Assembly: GCF_001905885.1 (NCBI RefSeq)
Contig: NZ_LIYH01000002.1
Span: 1,107,591-1,171,590, forward strand
DNA from: Streptomyces sp. CB03234
Lineage (GTDB): Bacteria > Actinomycetota > Actinomycetes > Streptomycetales > Streptomycetaceae
Length of the DNA: 64,000 nucleotides
Reading direction: 5' to 3'
Shown here one piece after another: positions 55,121-62,174 of this stretch. Position 1 is the first letter of the stretch, and every line of letters starts with the position of its first letter. Made by a program: the position numbers and the translations under genes. The notes below the pieces were generated by a model. It saw only the letters and a list, made by a program, of their open reading frames with translations, was not told the origin of the DNA and did not search any database.

Positions 55121-55531
55121 ATGAATGAGGAACTTCAACTGCCGTACCTGTGCGAGGCGTTCTACCGGCGCGAGCGCCGGTCCGTCCCGGCTGCCAGGCG
55201 GTTCGCGGCGGCGGCGCTCGCGGAGTGGCGGTGGGGCGTGGGGGACCGGGCCGGGGACGTACTGCTCTGCGTGAGCGAGCTGGCCACGAACGCGCTCGTG
55301 CACGGCGTCCCGCCGGGGCGGGGCTTCCGGCTGCGGCTGCACCGGGAGCGGGGCGGCGCCCTGCTGCGCGTGGAGCTGCACGACAGCGGGGGAGGGGAGG
55401 TGCGAGCCGAGGTCCCCGACGGGGATGCGGAGTCGGGGAGGGGGTTGGTGCTCGTGGCGGCGCTGTCCGACACCTGGGGGGTGGGTGAGCGGAGCCCTGG
55501 CAAGATCGTGTGGTGCGAGTTCGTACAGTGA
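55121..55531 (+). CDS. HATPase_c protein, anti-sigma-factor kinase type (AbaA/RsbW-like)
   Basis: 136 residues from the ATG at 55121. The Bergerat ATP fold is shown by the N box CVSELATNALVHGVPPG (about residue 49), the G1 box ELHDSGGGE and the G2 box ESGRGLVLVAAL. Length and order match RsbW/SpoIIAB-type serine kinases but with no sigma gene adjacent. It is divergent from the XRE gene across the inverted repeat, completing the WhiJ-type trio. Its partner may be the DUF397 protein or XRE regulator rather than a sigma factor. Confidence 0.9.
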   Translation: MNEELQLPYLCEAFYRRERRSVPAARRFAAAALAEWRWGVGDRAGDVLLCVSELATNALVHGVPPGRGFRLRLHRERGGALLRVELHDSGGGEVRAEVPDGDAESGRGLVLVAALSDTWGVGERSPGKIVWCEFVQ

Positions 55532-55535
55532 CGGT

Positions 55536-56312
55536 ATGTCACGACGTACATTCGAGGATCTTGTGGCCGAGGCCGACTCGGTCGACGTCTCCGGCTGGGA
55601 CTTCTCCTGGCTGGAGGGGCGGGCTACCGAGGAGCGGCCCTCGTGGGGCTACCAGCGCCTGATGGGCGAGCGGCTGGCCGCCGCGTCCGCCGGCCTGGAC
55701 ATCCAGACGGGTGGCGGGGAGGTCCTCGCGGGCGTCCCCACCTATCCGCCGACGATGGCCGCCACGGAGTCCTGGCCGCCGAACGTCGCCAAGGCGACCG
55801 AGCTGCTGCACCCGCGCGGGGTCGTCGTGGTCGCGGACCCGGACGAGCCGCCGCTGCCGTTCGCGGACGGGGCGTTCGACCTGGTCACGAGCCGCCATCC
55901 GGCGACGGTGTGGTGGACCGAGATCGCCCGGGTGCTCCGGCCCGGCGGGACGTACTTCGCCCAGCACGTGGGGCCGGAGACGGTCTTCGAGCTGATCGAG
56001 TTCTTTCTCGGGCCGCTCTCCGACGAGCTGCGCCGCAAGCGGCACCCGGACGAGGAGACGGCGGAGGCGAGGGCGGCCGGGCTGAAAATCGTCGACGTAC
56101 GGATGGAGCGGCTCCGGATGGAGTTCTTCGACGTCGGCGCGGTCGTCTACTTCCTGCGGAAGGTGATCTGGACGGTGCCGGGCTTCACGGTGGACGCGTA
56201 CCGGGAACGACTGAGGGACCTGCACGGCCTCATGGAGGCCGAAGGTCCCTTTGTCGCTCACTCGTGCCGGACGCTCATCGAGGCCCGTAAGCCGCTCACT
56301 GGGCGTTCTTGA
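55536..56312 (+). CDS. SAM-dependent methyltransferase, class I
   Basis: 258 residues, starting 4 bases after the ATPase gene stop. The N-terminus is acidic (FEDLVAEADSVDVSGWDFSW, ERPSWGY). SAM-binding region: LDIQTGGGEVL (motif I, LDxGxGxG-like), VVVADPDEPPLPFADGAFDL (motif II and the post-motif), and RVLRPGGTYFAQHVGP. Similar to ubiquinone/menaquinone-type or rRNA (guanine) methyltransferases, substrate unknown. Its 3' end overlaps the convergent YceI gene by 17 bases. Confidence 0.85.
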   Translation: MSRRTFEDLVAEADSVDVSGWDFSWLEGRATEERPSWGYQRLMGERLAAASAGLDIQTGGGEVLAGVPTYPPTMAATESWPPNVAKATELLHPRGVVVVADPDEPPLPFADGAFDLVTSRHPATVWWTEIARVLRPGGTYFAQHVGPETVFELIEFFLGPLSDELRRKRHPDEETAEARAAGLKIVDVRMERLRMEFFDVGAVVYFLRKVIWTVPGFTVDAYRERLRDLHGLMEAEGPFVAHSCRTLIEARKPLTGRS

Positions 56313-56907
56313 TCGCGGAGATCTCGAACGTCAGCTTGATCTTGTCGCTCACCAGGACGCCGCCGGTCTCCAGCGCGGCGTTCCAGGTCAGGCCCCACTC
56401 GGAGCGGAGCAGCTCGGCCTTGCCCTCGAAGCCGACGCGTTCGTTGCCGAACGGGTCCTTGGCGGCGCCGTTGAACTCCAGGTCGATGGTGATCGGCTTG
56501 GTGACGCCCTTGATGGTCAGGTCGCCGGTGATGCGGTAGTCCGTGCCGCCGAGCGCCTCGGCGCTCGTGGAGCGGAAGGTCATCAGCGGGAACCGCTCGG
56601 CGTCGAAGAAGTCGGCACCACGGAGGTGTCCGTCGCGGTCGGCGCTGCCGGTGTCGATCGACGGGATCCTGACGTCGATGGACGCGCTGGAGGCCGCCGG
56701 GTCCGAGCCGTCGAGGTTCAGGATGCCCTCGTAGTCGGTGAACGCGCCCCGGACGTTGGTGACCATGGCGTGCCGGGCGGTGAAGCCGATGCTGCTGTGG
56801 GCCGGGTCGATCGTGTACGTCCCGGTCAGGGCGGCCAGCGCCGGGTCGACGGTGGCGGTGGCGGTGGGTGCGGTGGCGGTCGCGGTGCTGCGGCTGAAGA
56901 GACCCAT
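56296..56907 (-). CDS. YceI-family lipid/isoprenoid-binding protein
   Basis: 203 residues; GAGGGAG upstream. A Thr/Ala tail (residues 5-25, TATATAPTATAT) precedes the lipocalin-like YceI barrel: GTYTIDPAHSSIGFTARHAM, VRGAFTDYEGIL, DGHLRGADFFDAERFPLMTF and GDLTIKGVTKPITIDLEF. No signal peptide, so cytoplasmic. Family members bind polyisoprenoids or amphiphiles and may respond to stress. It has a well-formed promoter and palindromic operator upstream, which resembles sites of MarR-type regulators; no MarR gene is adjacent. Confidence 0.92.
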   Translation of the reverse strand: MGLFSRSTATATAPTATATVDPALAALTGTYTIDPAHSSIGFTARHAMVTNVRGAFTDYEGILNLDGSDPAASSASIDVRIPSIDTGSADRDGHLRGADFFDAERFPLMTFRSTSAEALGGTDYRITGDLTIKGVTKPITIDLEFNGAAKDPFGNERVGFEGKAELLRSEWGLTWNAALETGGVLVSDKIKLTFEISAIKNAQ

Positions 56908-56934
56908 GATGACGTAACTCCCTCGGGATGGTTT

Positions 56935-56985
56935 GTTGAACCTTCAACGAGAACGACTGTAGACCCATTCCGTTCAACTTTCAAC
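56935..56985 (-). promoter_or_regulatory. yceI promoter and operator
   Basis: On the - strand: -35 TTGAAA (56984-56979), 17 bases, -10 TACAGT (56961-56956). The perfect palindrome GTTGAACCTTCAAC (56935-56948) covers the start region. A second TTGAA pair (TTCAAC at 56973-56978 and 56980-56985) overlaps the -35, so the promoter is bracketed by related sites. Confidence 0.75.
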
Positions 56986-57139
56986 CACTTCTTGTGTCGC
57001 CGATCGGGGCGGGCGTCTACGCTGCCGTGGGCGCGTCTCCAGATCACCTGCGAAACAAGCGGGGATATGAGCGAGTGCGACGGCAAGGAGTCCGCCACCA
57101 AGCCGAAGGGGGCAGCTCAGCCGACGCGGACGCCGGCGG

Positions 57140-57400
57140 CGCCTCAAGGGGCCGGTCTACAGCGGTCCCGCGATACTCCGTTCCGCCGCCAGGCCGGCGG
57201 TGAGCCTGCCGCCCGCCGGTGCCAACGACGTGGAGCTGTAGCCCTTGTCGCCCAGAATGTGGCCGAGCTGGATACGCGGCCGCCCGGGCCCAAGCCGGGG
57301 TGCCCATATCGCCTCCATGACGGCGATGAACTGAGTTCAGTCGGCATCGGACAGTCCGTGGCGGCGTATGACCCGATCATGATCCGCGACCCTGGATCAC
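57140..57400 (-). pseudogene. Decayed IS5-type transposase remnant
   Basis: Reading leftward, RVIRRHGLSDAD, like the start of many IS5/IS4-type transposases, runs directly into a stop and then TQFIAVMEAIWAPRLGPGRP and RIQLGHILGDKGYSSTS, the DDE core segment ending with the second catalytic Asp in GDKGYSS. The middle (several hundred bases) is deleted and the end is frameshifted. No terminal inverted repeats or target duplications were found. Family memory only, no alignment run. Confidence 0.7.
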
Positions 57401-57745
57401 TTTGACGACAGGTCGTAGGCGCGTCACGGCGAGGTGGGTGGGGGGACCCGAGCACTCCTCGTGGGGCGTGCCCCGCCGGCGCCCTTCACCGGATGGCGGA
57501 CGAACTCCTCGCTCAGGCCGCTCGGGGCGGTCCATGTACCGCGCATGGCGGCCCAGGAACGTGTTGTATCGGGCCCGCGATGCCGGTGGGCTCCCATTCT
57601 GTGGCCCGCGGAGAACCGGTCGCCCTGCGCTGAGGGAACTCCGCGGCGGGGAACATGACGTTCCCCGATGGCCAGACCGGCGGATACGCCGTGCCAGGCT
57701 GGGAGTGTTATGACTTCGCCGTACACGGGAGGAGGGAAAAGTAGC
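57401..57745. other. Non-coding stretch between transposase relic and small gene
   Basis: About 345 bases where frames of 60-100 codons overlap on both strands without codon bias or ribosome-binding sites. It may hold more of a degraded element. Nothing identifiable. Confidence 0.4.
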
Positions 57746-58009
57746 GTGGAGCAACGAGAAGCGGCCCTCCTTGCCGAGCGGTTCGGGAAGGAGAACATCC
57801 CCCAATGGGAAGAGTGGGGATGCCATGTCCTCCCCGCCGACAGGTTGCACCTGCCGGGTCACTACGTCTTCATCTACCCACCGCGTGCGGACAGCGGAGT
57901 GCGGCTGGGCGGCAATTGGCCCATTCTGGTGGACGAGCGGACCGGAGAGTGCAGGTTCGCTCGGGGGGTTGACGAGTACCGAAAGATGAAAGCGGCGCGT
58001 CCGCTGTAG
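57746..58009 (+). CDS. Small YrhB/Imm35-like protein
   Basis: 87 residues from the GTG at 57746, preceded by GGAGGAGGG; an ATG at 57710 would add 12 residues. The segment HYVFIYPPRADSGVRLGGNW then PILVDERTGECRF resembles the YrhB/immunity-protein-35 pattern, in which a GN.PI.VD..TG strand-loop is typical. Its context, just after a transposase relic and unlinked to any toxin, suggests an orphan or acquired immunity gene. Assignment is tentative. Confidence 0.55.
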   Translation: MEQREAALLAERFGKENIPQWEEWGCHVLPADRLHLPGHYVFIYPPRADSGVRLGGNWPILVDERTGECRFARGVDEYRKMKAARPL

Positions 58010-58021
58010 TCCCGCGGTCGT

Positions 58022-58049
58022 AACGGCCCGCCCTCCCGGGCGGGCCGTT
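58022..58049. terminator. Terminator after small gene
   Basis: Perfect 12-bp stem AACGGCCCGCCC/GGGCGGGCCGTT, loop TCCC, 13 bases after the stop at 58009. Confidence 0.85.
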
Positions 58050-58190
58050 GCGCTGGTGCCCACCGGGCCGGTGTCGGCGCCAACCGGTCTGGCGGAAGCG
58101 GGACTTGGATTAACCGACCGGGGTTGTTGGACTGCCGTCGCCGCACCGGGTCCGTTTCGTTGACGGTGTGGTGAGGCGACCGTTACGCCA

Positions 58191-61100
58191 GTGGCCATGT
58201 CGCCACGATTCCGCTCCCCACGTGCGGTGTGCGCCCTCGCCGCCGCCTCAGCCGCCGTGTTCGCCCTGGCGGGACCCGCCGCCGCCGGGCCACCCCCCAC
58301 CACGACCGAGAGCCTGCTCATCGGGTCGCCCCAGCTGTCCGTCGCCGTCGCCCGGGACTTCCCGCGTGTCGTCTCGTACACCGACCGCGCGAGCGGGGCG
58401 CGGCTGCTCGGCAGTACGAGCCCGGTCACGGCCGTCACCCTCAATGGCACGGCGTACGCCGTCCGGATGGCCGCCGAACCCGTGGTCACCGCCACCAGCG
58501 CCCGCTACACGCTCGCCTTCCCCGACCTGCCGGGGGTCGAGGTGGACGCGACGCTCACCGTCTCCGGGCGGGCCACCACCTTCAGGGTGACGGGCGTCCG
58601 GGACACCGAGGCCTTCCGGGTCGGGACCATCGACATACCCGGGCACGACCTGGTGTCGGTCGGTTCCACCGAGCCGGGCGCGGCCACCGCGTTCACCAAG
58701 CTGGACCCCGATTCGACGCGTACCGCCGACGTCTTCGGGGCCGTGCCCGCGCAGCCGGAGGCGGCGCCCACCGGCGCGTCGTACGCCATCGTCAACACCG
58801 GCTCGCTCGCCGCCGCCGTGGAGTCGAACTCCAGTTACGACAAGCCCTCCGGGCCCACGAACGGCGACGACGCCCGCTTCTGGCACCAGGCCCGCGAGGC
58901 GGCGGACGGCAGCGTACGCGTCGGGGTGTGGTCCGGGCAGTGGACCTACCGGGGTGCCGGCGCGCCACAGCCGGAGAGCGGCGGCGACCTGCCGTGGGCC
59001 AAGGTCGTCGTCACGCCCGACGCCAACGGGGACGGCCGGGTCGACTGGCAGGACGGCGCCGTCGCCTTCCGTACGATCGGCATCAAGGCCCCGGGCAGCG
59101 CGCAGACGCCCGGCCGGGTCGTCACCCACATCCCGTTCAACTTCGCCAGCCAGGCCACCCACCCCTTCGCCCGCACCCTCGACGACGTGAAGCGGGTGTC
59201 GCTCTCCACGGACGGGCTCGGGCAGCTCGCGGTGCTCAAGGGGTACGGCTCCGAAGGCCACGACTCCGCCCACCCGGACTACGGCGGCAACTACAACAAG
59301 CGGGCGGGAGGGCTGGAAGACCTCAACAGCCTGCTGCGCAACGGCAAGAAGTGGGGCGCCACCTTCGGCGTCCACGTCAACGCCACCGAGTCGTACCCGG
59401 AGGCCAGGAACTTCAGCGAGACGCTCGTCGACAAGACGAAACCCGGGTGGAACTGGCTCAACCAGAGCTACTACATCAACCAGCGCCGGGACATCAACAG
59501 CGGTGATCTGGCGCGCCGCTTCCAGCAGTTGAGGGACGAGACCGACCGCAATCTTTCGTTCCTCTACATCGACGTCTACTACACGCACGGCTGGATCGCC
59601 GACAAGACCATCCAGGCCGTGCAGGCGCAGGGCTGGAACGTCGGCACGGAGTGGTCCGACAAGTTCGAGCGGGCCTCGCTGTGGTCGCACTGGGCCAACG
59701 ACCTGGACTACGGCGGCGCGACGAACAAGGGCCTCAACTCGCAGATCATCCGGTTCATCCGCAACGGCGAGAAGGACATCTGGAACAACCACCCGGTCCT
59801 CGGCCAGACCGCTCTGGAGGACTTCGAGGGCTGGACCGGCGAGACCGACTACACCGCTTTCACGGCGAACATCTGGCAGAAGAACCTGCCCGCCAAGTAC
59901 CTCCAGCGGCAGCAGATCCTCCGCTGGAACGGCAACGACATCACCTTCACGGGCGGGGTGCGCGGCACGGTCGAGGACGGCAGGCGGACCTTCTACGAAA
60001 ACGGCCGCAAGGTCCTGGACGGGGACCGGTACCTGCTGCCCTGGGAGGGCAAGCTGTACCACTACAACAAGGCGGGGGGTACGAGCACCTGGGCCGTGAA
60101 CGGTGGTACGTACACGGTCTACAAGCTGACCGACAACGGGCGGGTCCGGACCGGGACGGTACGGCCGTCCACGGACGGGCGGATCACGCTGACCGCCGCC
60201 GCCGGGCAGGCGTACGTGCTGTACCCGGACCAGGCGCCCGCGCAGCCGTCGGTGCGGTGGGGCGAGGGCACGCCGGTCAAGGACCCGGGCTTCAACGACG
60301 CCCGGCTGGGCGCCTGGACCAAGACCGGGACGGTCGCGAGGGACACCGACGAGCAGGGGCGCAACAGCGCGGTGCTCACCGGGGAGGCGCGCGCCGGGAT
60401 CGCCCAGCGGATCGGGGGGCTGACGCCGGGGAAGCGGTACAGCGCGTCCGCCTGGATCGAGGTCCAGCCGGGGGCGACGCGGCGTACGACGCTGGCGGCC
60501 GGGGGCGCCTCCGTGGCCGTCGAGCGCTCCACGGTGCCGAACCGGATCGCCGCCTCCGACTGGCACGGCACGTCGATGCAGCGCGCGAAGGTCCACTTCA
60601 CCGCGCCGGGCAGCGGCGAGGTGACCCTGTCGGTCACGGCCGAGGGCGGCAGCGGCCCGGCGCGGGTGCGGGTGGACGACGTACGGATCGTGGAGAACGC
60701 GCCGACCGTGAAGCCGGGGGTGTACGAGGACTTCGAGGCCGTCGACCAGGGCTGGGGGCCGTTCCTGAAGGGCGGCGCGGGCGGCGCCAACGACCCGCGC
60801 ACCCATGTGAGCCAGCTGCACGCCCCGTACACCCAGGCGGGCTGGAACGGGAAGCTCATCGATGACGTGCTGGAGGGCGCCGAGTCCCTCAAGGCCCACG
60901 ACGAGAACACCGGCCTCGTCTACCGCACCGCGCCCTGGACCGTGCCCATGAAGGACGGGCACAGCTACCGGGTGGAGTACGACTACCAGTCGAGCCACGC
61001 GGGCGCGTACGAGTGGGTGACCGGGTATGACAAGGGCACTCGTGCGGTCGAGAGCCGCCGTACCCCGATCGGACAGCAGCGGACCACCGGCCACTTCAGT

Positions 61101-62006
61101 GAGACCGTCACGGCCGGCTGCGGCGACACCTGGACCGGGCTGCGCAAGCGCGCCGACGCCCCGGACGGTGCCGACTTCGTCCTCGACCGGTTCACCGTGA
61201 CCGACCTCGGCCCGGCCACCGGGCGCCCCGCCTGCGGGACGCTCGCCCTGGCGGCCGGTGAGGCCCTGGAGCCGGGCCGGGCCAACACCGTCACGGCCAC
61301 CTTCACCAACGACGAGACGGCCGCCGTGAGCCCGTCCGTGGCGCTCACCCTTCCGGAGGGCTCGACCGCCGAGCCGTCCGGCCCGGTCACGCCCGGGGCG
61401 GTCGAGCCGGGCGGGGAGGCCACCGCGACGTGGCGGGTGACGCCGCCGGCGGACGCCGCGTACCGGGCGTACGAGGTCGGCGCCTCGGCCTCGTACACGG
61501 TCGGCGGCACGGCCAGGACGCTCACCGCCGCCACCTCGGTGCGCACCCTGCCGCCCCCGCCGGCCGCCGACGCCTGGGCGAGCGACCTGGACTGGGTGTC
61601 GGCCCGCAGCGGCTGGGGCCCCGTCGAGCGGGACATGTCCAACGGCGGGACGGCCGCCGGCGACGGCACCCCGCTGCGGATCGGGGGAGTGGCGTACGCC
61701 AAGGGCCTGGGCACCCACGCCCCGGCGACCGTGCGCTACTACCTGGGCGGCCGGTGCACCTCGTTCACCGCCGAGGTGGGCGTGGACGACGCCCAGGCGA
61801 CGCGCGGGACCGTGCGGTTCACCGTCACGGCCGACGGGGCGGAGAAGGTGACGTCGCCGGTCCTGAAGGCGACCGACGCCGCCTGGTCGCTGAGCGCGGA
61901 CGTCACGGGCGCGTCGTACGTCGACCTGGTCGTCGGCGACGGCGGTGACGGCAACGGCAACGACCACGCCGACTGGGGCAACGCCCGGTTCCACTGCGGC
62001 GGTTGA
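58191..62006 (+). CDS. Secreted endo-alpha-N-acetylgalactosaminidase (GH101)
   Basis: 1271 residues from a GTG at 58191 (ATG two codons in). Signal peptide (AVCALAAASAAVFALAGPAA, AAG cut). GH101 releases the Gal-beta1,3-GalNAc core-1 disaccharide from mucin O-glycans. The catalytic barrel spans about residues 300-650; the nucleophile is probably Asp461 (FLYIDVYYTHGW) and the acid/base Glu487 (VGTEWSDKFE). Later modules are carbohydrate-binding-like domains (about 690-850 and 880-1010), a NEW3-type stretch (about 1030-1120, AGEALEPGRANTVTATF), and an NPCBM domain at the end (GGVAYAKGLGTHAPATVRYY, residues about 1125-1271). Its neighbour is a PL8 lyase, so the pair looks aimed at animal glycans. 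Confidence 0.9.
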   Translation: MAMSPRFRSPRAVCALAAASAAVFALAGPAAAGPPPTTTESLLIGSPQLSVAVARDFPRVVSYTDRASGARLLGSTSPVTAVTLNGTAYAVRMAAEPVVTATSARYTLAFPDLPGVEVDATLTVSGRATTFRVTGVRDTEAFRVGTIDIPGHDLVSVGSTEPGAATAFTKLDPDSTRTADVFGAVPAQPEAAPTGASYAIVNTGSLAAAVESNSSYDKPSGPTNGDDARFWHQAREAADGSVRVGVWSGQWTYRGAGAPQPESGGDLPWAKVVVTPDANGDGRVDWQDGAVAFRTIGIKAPGSAQTPGRVVTHIPFNFASQATHPFARTLDDVKRVSLSTDGLGQLAVLKGYGSEGHDSAHPDYGGNYNKRAGGLEDLNSLLRNGKKWGATFGVHVNATESYPEARNFSETLVDKTKPGWNWLNQSYYINQRRDINSGDLARRFQQLRDETDRNLSFLYIDVYYTHGWIADKTIQAVQAQGWNVGTEWSDKFERASLWSHWANDLDYGGATNKGLNSQIIRFIRNGEKDIWNNHPVLGQTALEDFEGWTGETDYTAFTANIWQKNLPAKYLQRQQILRWNGNDITFTGGVRGTVEDGRRTFYENGRKVLDGDRYLLPWEGKLYHYNKAGGTSTWAVNGGTYTVYKLTDNGRVRTGTVRPSTDGRITLTAAAGQAYVLYPDQAPAQPSVRWGEGTPVKDPGFNDARLGAWTKTGTVARDTDEQGRNSAVLTGEARAGIAQRIGGLTPGKRYSASAWIEVQPGATRRTTLAAGGASVAVERSTVPNRIAASDWHGTSMQRAKVHFTAPGSGEVTLSVTAEGGSGPARVRVDDVRIVENAPTVKPGVYEDFEAVDQGWGPFLKGGAGGANDPRTHVSQLHAPYTQAGWNGKLIDDVLEGAESLKAHDENTGLVYRTAPWTVPMKDGHSYRVEYDYQSSHAGAYEWVTGYDKGTRAVESRRTPIGQQRTTGHFSETVTAGCGDTWTGLRKRADAPDGADFVLDRFTVTDLGPATGRPACGTLALAAGEALEPGRANTVTATFTNDETAAVSPSVALTLPEGSTAEPSGPVTPGAVEPGGEATATWRVTPPADAAYRAYEVGASASYTVGGTARTLTAATSVRTLPPPPAADAWASDLDWVSARSGWGPVERDMSNGGTAAGDGTPLRIGGVAYAKGLGTHAPATVRYYLGGRCTSFTAEVGVDDAQATRGTVRFTVTADGAEKVTSPVLKATDAAWSLSADVTGASYVDLVVGDGGDGNGNDHADWGNARFHCGG

Positions 62007-62174
62007 TCCTGCCGAGGAGGGGGAGAGGGCGACGCGATCGAACGATCAATTCGCGCACGTCATGTGCGATTCATTGACTGTTTGTGCGTTCGTGTGAGAG
62101 AAACCGCTCACCCAAGAGCCCTCACCTCAGAGTCCCCACCTCAGAGCCCTCTCCCTCTCGGAGGTCCTCCCGCC
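62007..62174. promoter_or_regulatory. Intergenic region upstream of PL8 gene
   Basis: 168 bases. CGCAC/GTGCG inverted repeat at 62054-62068. A repeated CACCTCAGAG occurs at 62123-62132 and 62137-62146. TTGACT near 62074 is the best -35-like word. GGAGG (62160-62164) is the ribosome-binding site for the next gene. Confidence 0.5.

Noticed and set aside
57401..57745. Overlapping frames of 60-124 codons on both strands
   Set aside because: No ribosome-binding site, no codon bias and no recognisable family; they overlap each other completely.
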